Part shown: one piece after another, positions 53,713 through 64,000 of the stretch
Layout: every line of letters begins with the position of its first letter
Position numbering within the stretch: the stretch's first letter is position 1
Notes under the pieces: model-generated
Told to the model about the DNA's origin: nothing
What the model saw: the letters and a program-made list of their open reading frames with translations, nothing else
Databases searched by the model: none
Position numbers and translations under genes: made by a program
Assembly: GCF_900496995.4 (NCBI RefSeq)
Contig: NC_044014.1
Coordinates: 1 to 64,000, forward strand
Origin: Aquila chrysaetos chrysaetos
Taxonomy: Eukaryota; Chordata; Aves; Accipitriformes; Accipitridae
DNA length: 64,000 nucleotides
Reading direction: 5' to 3'

Positions 53713-56700
53713 CTGTAACAAGAAGGAAAGCACGAAGAGTTTAGCAAGCTTAATACAAAAGATACATCCCTCCTCAATTTGCTAATGGAGACCCACTGTA
53801 GATGACTGGCAAGCAAGATGTCTTCAGGATGGTAGGAGTTCAGTGTTCCAGATATATTTTTTAGTGGAGTAACTCCTCTTCCCCAACATTGATACTTAGC
53901 AGGTAACTTGAGGGCACAGGTCTCAGGAAAGATCAGTAGCTACTGCGCATCATATGTTACAGATCTCCAGAATGGAAGCAGTGACTCAAGCTCTGCCCAA
54001 GTAAGCCTTCTATTCAGAGGAAAGATGTATCAGCTAGTTGGTAAGAAGAACAGAAGCAAAGCTAGCTTTATTTTTTCTAAGATTAGATATTTTATGTAAG
54101 AAAAGACCACCTGGCCCTTTGAACAGGTGATTGCTGCCAGAAATAGACAGGACTGCCAAAAGATTTGATCCTTTCAATAAAATATCAATAAAATAAAGCA
54201 GGGACCCAATACAACACCGAATTTACTTCTCACATTTTAGGATATTGTTTCAGAAAGGAGACAGATTGGTAGGCCAGTTGGAAAAGATGGAACAGGGGAC
54301 TGAACTTCTAAGGCCTCAGTTCCTTTCTGTTTCAACAGAATGCTGTAAGACAACTAATACACTCACTCCTGGAGCTATGTGGAGTTTCATGGCTAGCTTG
54401 GGCTGATTTAAGACCATGCTGCTGCCAAAAGAGCAACCTCACTCCCTGCCCTGACTTCCCAGCTCTTCATGCTAACCTCAAGAGAGGGAATCTACTGGCA
54501 GCATACCTTCTGTGCTTGCACTGGTTTAAAGCCATCTGTGAAATCACCACCTCATTCACTTCCCAATTTGGAAGATTGCCTTTAGAGCAAAGTTGTGCAG
54601 AAAGCATTCAAAAAAGCTCCAAGACAGAATTCATGACTCTTAAGAGAAAAATACTGAGACTCCTGTTGGGGAATTTTTGTGGTATTTGTGCTTAAATATA
54701 AAAATGTAATAAACAATGCATTGGCCAGAGTCCTACTGCAACACATGGTTCTACATGGAGTCTGTAAAGATGCTTCATGAGGAGATTCCTTAGGTATGCC
54801 TGCACCAGCACCAGTCTGAAGAGCGTCAGCATGGGGCACCTCAGCCCGGCTGCGGGTCCATCCCCCAGCCCAGCTTTGCTGCCCAAAAGTGGCCCCTGAG
54901 CATTCCCATCCCAGGATGGCTACAAGACAATGCTGAGGCTGTTTCTTATCACCAAGGGAAACTTCACTCCCTTGCAAGGAGTATGTTTCTGGCATTCCTG
55001 CTTCCAGGCAGTTTAACACCTTCTTGCAGCTGGGCCTTGTTGCCCTCTGTGCCAGATCATTCTTCAGTCACAAATTACCACTGCTGAGCAGTTACAGTTA
55101 GAATTTCCCCTTCACTCCTGATGGATGTAAGTTCTCCTATCAATGAGTAAACACACAGCAGGCACAATTGTCTTAGTCAACAGGAAGCCTCAAAATTATT
55201 CTGGCTTTGTGTCTGGACCTTCAAAATCTGCCTTAAAGTCAGAGAGATCAGTGGGGAAAAAAAACCATACACAACCCCTCCTCAACAGCTGGCAGAAGGC
55301 AGCCACAAGCAACTTCCAGCATGCTCCCATATAGCTCTACATCATTTAAGACTGTCTTGTATTTTTGGGAAGTCCAAATACAACTGTGACCAGATATTGT
55401 GGATGGGTGTAGAAAATGGGATGTCTTTCCTGGGTTTTGTGTTTTCTGGTCAGTCACTAAGGCAACTGTCCAGTGACACACTGTGGTCTAAAGGAAAAGG
55501 TTTTGTCTAAAGAACGCATAGTTCTTGGACAGAGAATCTGTAGGCTAAAACTGGGAAGCGACATAATGTAAAAGAAAAGCAATATACAGCACACATTGGT
55601 GATCTCACTGGTATGCTTACAAACGGCTGCAATTCTTAACTGCTGGATATGGTACCGACTGGTACCTTTGCTAAAATGTCTTTACTAACAACCCTAACGT
55701 GTGGATTGCCACTGATGAAGTCAGTACTAATTTTAATGGTGTGTTTTTTTCTTGCTGCCAGAAACTTGCTTTCTTCTAACTTGTTTTGCAATATACCTTA
55801 CAGCTCTAAAGTAACTAGCATCAGTTGCTCAAGCAGATGAAATCTGAATCTCATAGTTCTTGACTGGCTAATCCTTACAGAGGGATATGCACCCTGCACT
55901 TTTACTAGGAATGCAAGTCTTCCTCCTCAGACAGGAGTTTTGTTAATGGAGCCATGTAACAGCTCAGATTTAGAAGATACCTTCATGGGGCCGGGGTGTC
56001 AGTTTGCCTCAGGGCAACATGTGTTTTACAAGGTGAACAATTTCCTATCATGTGCTTTTCACATATGTTGCAAGAAGGGAAGATGACGAGGTACCATGAG
56101 ACACATCCAAACAAGTGATGTAAAATCTCATTTAGACTGAATCTGAAGTTCAAAGAGTAGTAACAGATCAGACAGATACCTGCCATGTCATACCTCACTG
56201 CCATGAGAATGCCATGGGCAGGTGTCAGCTGCTCCCCCTAAAGCCCTTGCAGAGAAGTGTAAGCCTTGGAATACATGTGCTGCCCAAAGGACTCTGTGAT
56301 GCCAAGAATCCAGCCTCGCACCGAAATGGGATCCACTGACATACACTTGAAAAAGACTACTCATTCTCCTTTGCAGAGCTGTTAGCTCCACCTTCCTGCT
56401 GACATCATAGAATCATAGAATGGTTTGGGTTGGAAGGGACCTTTAAAGGTCATCTAGTCCAACACCCCTACAATGAGCAGGGACATCTTCAACTAGATCA
56501 GGTTGCTCAGAGCCCCGTCCCACCTGACCCCGAATGTTTCCATCACGTAATCTTCTCTTAGAAACCTGCTTTCTGGCTTACAACCTTTCTCCCTAATTCT
56601 TCAAATCTGCTGCCATCAGCATTAGCCTCTTCCTCAGCTACTTGTTGGTGATTTCAGAACCCCTAGAAGAATAGAAATATCTTCTTGCACAGACTATCAG

Positions 56701-59700
56701 CATGCTGTGGAGTCTATGAAATATAAATCAACTCAGAATCCATATCAAGACTTTAAGAGACAACTAGATAAACATGTAGTTATTGAATGTTTGTAACGAC
56801 AACTTTATACCAAGCATAATTAAAAGTTTAAAGTTTGAGTCCTTAAGTGGCAGAAGGTGGTTTGGGTTTGGAAAGAAGGTACCTTTTCCAGTTGTACAAC
56901 TGATTGAGGACAGTACTGATATGACCATAAAACAACCTTCCTCTGTGAAGCTGTAAATACAAACTCTTGCCATTGCAGCCAGACCACTGCTAAAGGTCAG
57001 TAAATCTCAACTCAGTAATATCAAGACCATTTGATTCCTTGGTTCTCATATAACCTGTGAATCCCATTTAATTACCTCTGTGTGTGAGGGAGGGGTTATA
57101 AATTCCATACCTTCAGGGGATGACACTGATAAAAGTACCGTGCACCCAGTATTTGAGCTTGTGGGTTGGACAGGAGGCCCACCTTCGACCACAATATCTG
57201 TATCTCCAGGGTCACAGGAACCATGCAACAGGAAGTGCAATTCACAGCCTGAAAATAAAATATACCCCAAACATCTTAATATAGTATTTTAAAGGTGAAA
57301 AAGGACCGTGATGGTCAAAGTCTAGTATTTTGGATAGCATAGGTCACAGAACCTGAATCAGTCACTTCAGCACTAACCCCATAACTTCTGGTCAGGTCAG
57401 CTGCCCATTTTAGAGCTATATCCATCTCACTGTCATCTCATTTCCCAACAGAATTTGTCTCAGCTCTACCACTTGGATTTTGCTTTCTATTAGGCCATCT
57501 CCTGACAGATTAATAATTATTAAAATAGAATTTCCCTCCTCCGTAAGTACTTGGATCGCAAACTTCTACCCTTATTAGATAATATATAAATATCCCTAGA
57601 AACTGGAAAATCAGAAAGGATGATAATTATAAAAACAGTTAATAGGAAGTAACCAGGTAGTATTATTTCTAGAAGGCCATCAGGAAACTAAGTAATGCAA
57701 CACCAGATTCAGTATTAAACTCTTTTTGCCCATTTAAATAGCAGAAACAATATCCAAGAGATATTAAATCTGTCAGGGTTGGTTTTTTCTTGTTTAGTAA
57801 GTATCCTAATAATATGAACCATAACAAGAATGACTGCTTACAGGCATGAAGACCCTTGAGAGTCAGTGGGTCATCACACAAAGAAAGTAAGCCCAGATAA
57901 ACAAGCTGGTTCTTTTTTTCTCATGCCCATGCTTCCCCAGGGCAATACAAAGATATGAAAGGAAAAATATTCACAGCTGATGGCTTTTGCATTCATATTA
58001 CCTGCACACTGCAGTTCTGAATCAGAATGGTCGTCCAGTCTTCTGCCTGGGTTGAATGAGCACTACCAGTTATAGCAAGGTCCTCTGCTCTGTTCATCCC
58101 CTGAAAAGCCTTGTATAACTTCTGCTGGATGTAACTACAGTTTCTTTCTTCCAGTATTGGGGATAGGCTGGAAATGAGAAAAATAACAGCTTTGACAAAG
58201 TGATTTCCAGGACAGAAAAAAAATGCTATCAACATCCTTCCTTTGTAATGAGTATTTCTTCCACTCTTGTAATGAGTGAACAGAATCATTATGGAAGTAT
58301 TGGTATTAAATGGATGCAGTTTCCATCCTCTCTGCAATGAGAAGGGAGAAGAAGAACATGGCAGGGTAACGCATGATAAGGAAAACTGACAGCTCTTTAG
58401 CCATCTTATCACATCAGTGATCATATACCTGCCCTGTCACCAACAAAAGAATGACCCAAATCATCAAAACAATCGCTTTTTAAGGTTCCATTATAATTCA
58501 CTCCTCAAATACAAACTCTACGCTTGCCCAAGACATGCTGCCAGACTACAGCCTCAACATGTCCCAGAAGACCTTCACAATGTTCAGATTGTTCTAGAGG
58601 TACGCCATCTCTCTGACATTCAAGTCCTCTTAGGAATATATGAAAGATCTGTAGAGACTCATTGAGTGACCTCAGGGAAGGACCTAGGCTCCACAGCAGT
58701 GCATGAGAGACTACGGAAAAATGTGCTTAAGTGAGTTCACACCTTCCAAATGCGTCACGAAGGATGACTGCAGAGTGTCTTATTACCTGAGCTTGCAGCC
58801 TGTCCTCATATTTCTTCCAAATTGTACTGTGTGTCTGAGGAACTGTGAGCAACTTCCATCACCTTCACTCCGTAAAATGCTCATCTGACAGACTGCATGT
58901 CAAGAAGCCAAACAAAAGCATAAACAGACAATATAGGACACCCAACTTGTATGTAACAATCCTCTCACCCCACATTCCTCCTTATCCCTATCACAGGACT
59001 AGAATTCAGTTGTGACCAAAAGGCCTGCTGATGGCTGCAACGTAATACCGAGGTATGCCCTCACAGGTAAAGGTAGAATCTCAAAAGTCCAGACAGTAGA
59101 ATACCAGAAGTCAATAAACCCAGTGATAAATAAAACTTGATAGCAGAAAAAGGATACATGCTGCGTGGCACCACTGTTTGCAATCAACAGTGGTGCTCCA
59201 GTGATATAGCCAGGGTTTCCACTTCTAGGCAACGTATGAGAAAGACTCCTGGTCTACAAAGAGGCAAAGGGAAGAAGGAAAGGAAGAGGAAAACATTAGC
59301 ACCAATGAGATCCATTCACCTCAGAAGATCAAATTCACATTCTCAAAAATGTAAATGTAACCCATTTTTTGAATGACTGAATATTATGCACTACTAAAAC
59401 CTCCATTATTTGTTTCCAAATCCTCTTTCTTACCTGGCAAGTTCATCTGCAGTCCAGGAGGTAAAAAACTAAACGTCAGTACCCTGAAATGTGGATACTA
59501 CCAGGACAGTTCTTGAGACAACGAATTCCTGTTGCTCAGCATTTGTCTCTAAGGAAGTGAACATACCAGTCTGGGCAATTCTACAGATAATCTGCAGAAC
59601 AAACCCTGCCTTGACCCCAATTCTGAGTGGCAGATTCCACTTCTAAATTGTTTTATGGGGAGAGCCTCTGGGGGTAACTTCAGCAAGGTTGCACTGCACT

Positions 59701-62700
59701 TAGCAACCCCTGAGGTCACCACTTATCCCACTTTACATTGCCTCTATGGAACAGGGTTTATATGAACTTCAACACACATCAGTATTTCCCAGATTTCCAA
59801 GCCCCTCAAAGTAACTTTTTTTCCCACTGCATGGGCAAAGTTAAATAAGTACCTGGAATAAATTTAGCAACTTTGCTCACAAACACCAAACACCTCAGAT
59901 ATAGCACCAGCTCCAACCCTTTCCTTCAGAAGGCCATGCTGATGACACTGATCTCATCCTCTCCCCTTCTCCCCCCACCAAAAAAAAAAAACCCAAACAA
60001 AATCAAAACAACAGTAAAAAATAGTCAGATAAAAATAATCAGACCTTTCAAACTTGTGATGTGCAAGACTGCATGCTTGCACTGAGCCTGAATTTTTCTA
60101 CTAACATGGTTTATTTGAGACCAGAGCAGTGTCCTCTCCTTCTTCCACCAGCTGTCTCCCAGGGTTCTGGTACTACCATACCACAGTGACACTGCTCTAA
60201 TCTTTTCACATCTCATCTGTACAAAACTGGGTCACAAACTACAGACTACAAACTTGGTAGGAGCCCAGGGAAGATGGGGGCACTGACCCAGAAGTGCAAA
60301 GTGAAGCGCTGCTGCAGAGAGGATCCTGAGTTCTCAGAGATGTTGCTCACTTTGAAGCGGACAGAAACACTCTGAATCCCATGTGTGCCACTGAATTCTA
60401 TCTCATAGATCACCTGAAAGTCCAATTCAGAGAAGAATCAAAGGCAGAGTCAGGTAATAGGGCAATGACTTTAAGCTAGTGTTGAGCTGCCCAAAGGAAA
60501 GAAGATTCAGATACCTCTGAAACAACATTGTTACATGTGTTGTCTTTCATGTGGGGAGCTCCAGGTGGTGCGACTGCAGTGACCTTTACCTGGAGACAGT
60601 AAGCATATTAACAATTAGCAATTGTTTAAAAGGAGTGTGCCTTTCTTACTCTTTTCCACTGCTTTTCCATCCAAGTCAGATTTACCTTCCTGCTGTAGCT
60701 GTGATCTGTGGACACATCACCCTGCTCCAGAGGCCCCATTTTTTTTTCTAAGAAAACAAGCTACCTCCCTGGCTCCAGACCTATCTATGCCCATTCATTT
60801 AAAAGTACACCTTTCCTTATAGCCCTGGGGTTTTTTTTCTATAATGTCACACTTTTGTCCAAAAAAAAATCTTGTTTCAGACACAGAACATTCCCATTCT
60901 CCCAAGTTCCCAACCCATAGGCATTACTATGAATGCCTAAGATTCCAGGTATGTTTTATTTCAGAAGCAGAAATTATTTTCACTGGCAATAGAGACTGAC
61001 CTTCATGGACTGCACAATGTTGTCATTAATTGGGACCTGGGGAAAACAAACAAATCAACATACAACACCAAAAAACCAACTGATTTTCTGGGTTTGCAAG
61101 TGCCTAAAGTTATGAAACCATCACTAAAGAGAGCCTACATATTATATTGACAAAAATTACTTTGTTTATTCCTGATGTGTAAAACTTGCCATCAATTCAT
61201 GATCTAGCAATCACACACATAATCCACAGAAAGCATTTTTAGAACACTGGAAGACAAATTTTGTTCTTGGCCCTGCTCATGACCTGCAGAATGCAGATAC
61301 TTTAAAATATCAGCATCTTTGATCCATTCCTGTAGCTCTCACTTCTGGAATCAAGTAATTAATTCAGCTTCCATTTAAGGAAAAATTAAATTTTGACCAC
61401 AGTGACAAAGAAAGCCCTGAAAACATGAGTTAAATTTGATCAATAGAAGACACTCTACTACAGTTATGTAAGATTTAGATTTCCAACATAAGGGTAAATT
61501 GAGTCATTAGCCTTAACAAGGTGCTAATATTTGCACTGCCATTTTGTCTTGGAACGCCAGAGAAACTCTATAAGGTGAGAGGAGATATTTTCATGTTAAC
61601 ATTCAGTAAGACCAGCATGATGAACCCAGAACAATAAATCGGTTATTTTGAAATTATGGTCAGGATAAATAATGGAGAAATTGATATGGAGTTCAATCTA
61701 TGAATGTAAACAAAGCTAATATTGATAACTGGCCTTCAGTATGATTTTAGAGATAACATATTGTGTAAAACAAATCCTCATTCTTTACTAAGAACATGCA
61801 TTGCTTGGTTGATCAAGTTGATGTAACAGATAGAAATACTTTGATAAACAGCCTGTTTAAAATGCGAGACAGTTCTGGTTAAACCATTAAAACTATGAAG
61901 TACCTGTTAAATGCATTAAGAATTTGCTAATAACTGAAGTTTATTGGAAAGTGGTTTGAATTGAGGGATTATCACAATCATGACATTTTTAACAGGATTT
62001 CCAGCAAGAAGGCCTTCACAATCGGGAGATGAGGGATTACATACCAGATGACCTTTAGTCTTCCAGTTAGCTGCAGTTGCAATGGAAGGCAATGGAAAGT
62101 CAAGCAAATAAGTTGTTGAGTAAAAGGAAGAAATATGACATGCACCTTTAGCACAGTGAAGTCACGGTAGTAGGAGGCAGCATCTAAGGCAGGGTCAGTA
62201 ATGCAGCTCTTGCTCAAGTTGGCAAAAATCCGAGTACAGCTTGTGCTTTTACTGTCCAGGAAGCCTGAGTTAAGACATGACAACAGATAAAAGAGAAGCA
62301 AACCACCCTAAGAAGTTCTTCCCCCTTTACTAACCAGCAGGATTTCCATCAACACAAAGTCCACTGGCTCCCATTTTTACTGGCTGTCTAAGCGTGCTCA
62401 GTACAGATGATGAATCAAAGTAGATTAGGATTGGATCACCAGCCTGAAAAGACAATTTGGAGAAATCACAAAGCGACTGTGGAATACTAAGGCCAAGCGC
62501 AAGGTGATGACATCATCAGGGAATAGAGACAAATTTACACCTCTCCTTAGTGTACACCCAGTTTTCTCTAAAGGATTGTCCGAACTTTTAATTATAAGAA
62601 AACTAATCAGAAACTTTTTACACAATAAGGAATGAAAATAACTGAGAGATAATATGGATTATGGGTAGAAAAATAAGAATCTTTCAATCTGTTTTCATTA

Positions 62701-64000
62701 GATCTCATTACAGACAGCTTTAATAAAAGTGTATCTTTCAACTCACCCGGTAAAAGGCAGAGAATGATGGCTGGACTTGTGACAGTGCTAAGAAAGAGTG
62801 TCTGCCATACTTCTCTAAGAACTTACAAAAATCAGATTCTTTGATATCCTGTGGCTGTTGGAAATAGTTCAGCTTTGCTGAAGGTTGAAAAGAGAAAAAA
62901 AAAATCTGCCAATAACAAATTACTAGAAAAGACAGATCTAAGAAAAAGTAAATATCGTGCCAATATTTTTAAAAGGAACACCTTCAGTAATTATAAGGTA
63001 GATAGCGCTTTATATTAATTAATCCATAGTAACACTGCTAGCAGGCTAATATGAGCTATGAACAGGATATCATTAGTACTAGTTTGTACTGTTTCATGGG
63101 AAAAAGGTGTTAATACACAAATGTGATTTTCGAAAAAGCATGAAAACTGCGTAAGACAACTATCTTAATGTGCTCTAATTTCTGTAAGATGCTCAAATTA
63201 GACACACATGACATTTTAATGACAAAACACTACCAATACGCAAGTTCACTAAAAGCAACATTAAATGGATTCAAAATACTTAAGGTTGGTAAAACTCAAA
63301 ATAAGTATGACTAGAGAATAGGCATCCTAAAAAACCCACAGGCTCTCTATTGGTATCCCACAGTGATGCCCTCCTGACCCAGTGGTATTCAGTATGGTTA
63401 CAATGTTATAATAAATTATTACTGCTAAAACACTATGTCATAAAATGGCAAATTATTAAGGACATACTATGTCAAATCATCCTAATGGACTTGTTCAAGC
63501 AATAAACTTTTTAATACATCCAAATAAAACGTCTTACAAGGTTCAAGGACTACAGATCATACCGACAACAGGAGTGAGTGGCAGTATCCTCGATTACAGT
63601 AATACAGAATTTAGGTAGTCTAGTAGGTTTGGGGGGAGAAAAAAAAAACCAAAACCAAAACCAAACGAATTTAAGCTCTCAATGTAATTCTGCTGTTCGA
63701 GGGCAGAGCAGATCCTCAGATGTACAGAGGAGCAAGCAGAAATAAAAGCTTTTTTATATCTGAACACAGCATTAGTCAAGCAGTCAACTAAATCTTTTAA
63801 GGAGATAAAGGCCAAAGGAGTATTAAGCTCCTACAAGGTTCACAAAAATAGGTGCACAGAGCAGCTTTCTTATTATTCACTTGAGGGTATAATCACTAGA
63901 CTGAAAAAGAAAACATTAGTAGTTGTGCTACTCACAACCATTTCTTTTCTTTGGAATGTAGTTCTTTATGTACTCTTCTATTATCAAAGCTGAATACTTG
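53491..64000 (-). CDS. TCTN3: Tectonic-3, 3' part of the gene (about 460 C-terminal residues)
   Basis: Tectonic family protein of the ciliary transition zone (MKS/B9 complex), needed for ciliogenesis and Hedgehog signalling. Exons, high to low: 62877-62747, 62443-62335, 62264-62146, 61036-61001, 60589-60515, 60413-60288, 59253-59158, 58884-58787, 58167-58002, 57248-57111, 53712-53491, with a tentative one at 64000-63936. All phases join. Landmarks matching human TCTN3: [60 protein letters not shown] and [16 protein letters not shown]. The protein ends in a hydrophobic helix of about 17 residues, a membrane anchor. The signal peptide and N-terminus lie beyond the window. Confidence 0.95.
56404..56680 (-). 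mobile_element. CR1 LINE 3' fragment, minus orientation
   Basis: Starts CATAGAATCATAGAATGGTT, then TTGGGTTGGAAGGGACCTTT and the CR1 tail. Lies in the last intron of TCTN3, sense to the gene. Confidence 0.92.
57111..57248 (-). CDS. TCTN3: TCTN3 penultimate exon (AVNCTSCC ... YQCHPLK)
   Basis: 138 bp, 46 residues in phase 0: [46 protein letters not shown]. Nearly collinear with human NCTSCCLIPVSLEIQVLW. Acceptor TTTCAG, donor GTATGG. Confidence 0.96.
58002..58167 (-). CDS. TCTN3: TCTN3 exon ([10 protein letters not shown] ... NCSVQ)
   Basis: 166 bp, one base plus 55 codons. Encodes [40 protein letters not shown] and CSVQ. Matches human CSHLQQEIYQ and GWTRILNRHCS. Acceptor TTTCCAG, donor GTAATA. 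Confidence 0.94.
58787..58884 (-). CDS. TCTN3: TCTN3 exon ([13 protein letters not shown] ... GCKL)
   Basis: 98 bp encoding [32 protein letters not shown] and two bases. Matches human GNGSCSVKRHEVQFG and GCKL. Acceptor CTGTCAG, donor GTAATA. Confidence 0.93.
59158..59253 (-). CDS. TCTN3: TCTN3 exon ([15 protein letters not shown])
   Basis: 96 bp, 32 residues in phase 0: [20 protein letters not shown] then [21 protein letters not shown] is the most conserved motif of the family. Acceptor TTTGTAG, donor GTATCC. Confidence 0.96.
60288..60413 (-). CDS. TCTN3: TCTN3 exon ([18 protein letters not shown] ... LHFW)
   Basis: 126 bp, 42 residues in phase 0. [18 protein letters not shown] and [11 protein letters not shown] match the human VTYEIETNGTFGIQKVSV and SLQQHFILRF segments. 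Acceptor TTTCAG, donor GTCAGT. Confidence 0.95.
60515..60589 (-). CDS. TCTN3: TCTN3 exon ([12 protein letters not shown] ... NNVVSE)
   Basis: 75 bp, 25 residues in phase 0, ending NTCNNVVSE, which matches human NTCQNVVSQ. Acceptor CTCCAG, donor GTATCT. Confidence 0.93.
61001..61036 (-). CDS. TCTN3: TCTN3 micro-exon of 36 bp
   Basis: In-frame 12-residue exon [12 protein letters not shown] between CCCCAG and GTCAGT. Both neighbours are in phase 0 here, so skipping it would keep the frame. It fills the place of the PRSMTDPQNMEFQ region of human TCTN3. Confidence 0.75.
62146..62264 (-). CDS. TCTN3: TCTN3 exon ([14 protein letters not shown] ... TVLK)
   Basis: 119 bp encoding [20 protein letters not shown] then [19 protein letters not shown]. 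Cysteines and the LDAASYY motif match human TCTN3. Acceptor ACTCAG, donor GTGCAT (weak). It lies only 70 bp from the preceding exon. Confidence 0.95.
62335..62443 (-). CDS. TCTN3: TCTN3 exon (AGDPILIYF ... GNPA)
   Basis: 109 bp encoding [36 protein letters not shown] and one base of Gly. Clear tectonic-domain sequence. Acceptor TTTCAG, donor GTTAGT. Confidence 0.94.
62747..62877 (-). CDS. TCTN3: TCTN3 exon (KLNYFQ ... SFSAFYR)
   Basis: 131 bp with acceptor CTTCAG and donor GTGAGT. Encodes [33 protein letters not shown] and PSFSAFYR. The start and end match human TCTN3; the middle is divergent. Confidence 0.9.
63639..63666 (+). repeat. A-rich (CCAAAA)n tract
   Basis: A10 followed by three CCAAAA-like units, in a TCTN3 intron. 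Resembles telomere-unlike simple sequence seen elsewhere in the window (9.5 kb, 60.0 kb). Confidence 0.7.
63936..64000 (-). CDS. TCTN3: Tentative TCTN3 exon cut by the window edge
   Basis: Open reading into the edge, reading ...[14 protein letters not shown] plus one base (T) before a strong GTGAGT donor. The spare base completes Ser with the CA that starts the next exon, giving NGSKLNYFQ against human NNSNLNYFQ. The rest of the exon shows little likeness to human TCTN3, so the call rests on phase, donor and order. Confidence 0.5.

Noticed and set aside
54582-55019. 145-codon minus-strand frame in the last TCTN3 intron
   Set aside because: No splice fit with the flanking TCTN3 exons (57111 joins 53712 in frame) and no recognised protein.

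Overview
The window is nuclear DNA of a bird. It holds spliced genes with long introns and GT-AG boundaries, CpG-island promoters, and many 5'-truncated CR1 LINEs in both orientations, the dominant avian retrotransposon. It also holds solo retroviral LTRs of types I associate with Neoaves rather than chicken (recall, moderate confidence). No prokaryotic, organellar or CRISPR signal was seen.

Two protein-coding genes are supported, both on the minus strand. ALDH18A1 (delta-1-pyrroline-5-carboxylate synthase, P5CS) is complete. I reconstruct 17 coding exons, running from the start codon at about 38616 down to the stop at 9024-9026, plus a non-coding first exon in the CpG island at 49.2-50.3 kb. 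The exon lengths and phases add up to an open frame of 800 codons, or 802 with the alternative exon-6 donor. TCTN3 (tectonic-3, a ciliary transition-zone protein) is the second gene. Its 3' part (11 firm exons and one tentative exon) lies at 53491-64000, and its 5' end is beyond the right edge. The same order and orientation, ALDH18A1 next to TCTN3, is known on human 10q24.

Layout: 1-7 kb is intergenic, with a CR1 fragment (3.1-4.1 kb), a 1.4-kb purine-rich degenerate tandem array (4.14-5.59 kb), a G-quadruplex motif and an LTR (7.05-7.47 kb). 7.5-8.3 kb is a CpG island just beyond the ALDH18A1 3' end. It may be the promoter of the next gene to the left; SORBS1 would be expected from human synteny, but no SORBS1 coding sequence is visible. 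8.3-49.6 kb is ALDH18A1, whose introns hold CR1s, two related solo LTRs, a second small CpG island (42.3-42.7 kb) and a tail-to-tail CR1 inverted repeat (43.1-45.0 kb). 50.3-53.5 kb separates the two genes. 53.5-64 kb is TCTN3.

The most informative points are: (i) tandem splice donors 6 bp apart at the end of ALDH18A1 exon 6, reproducing the Val-Asn insertion that in mammals switches P5CS between ornithine-sensitive and -insensitive forms; (ii) the near-spacerless CR1 inverted repeat in intron 1, able to form a long RNA hairpin; (iii) LTR and CR1 insertions within about 70 bp of ALDH18A1 splice sites; and (iv) a CpG island abutting the ALDH18A1 polyadenylation region. I found no wholly new gene system. 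The interest is in gene architecture and retroelement effects.
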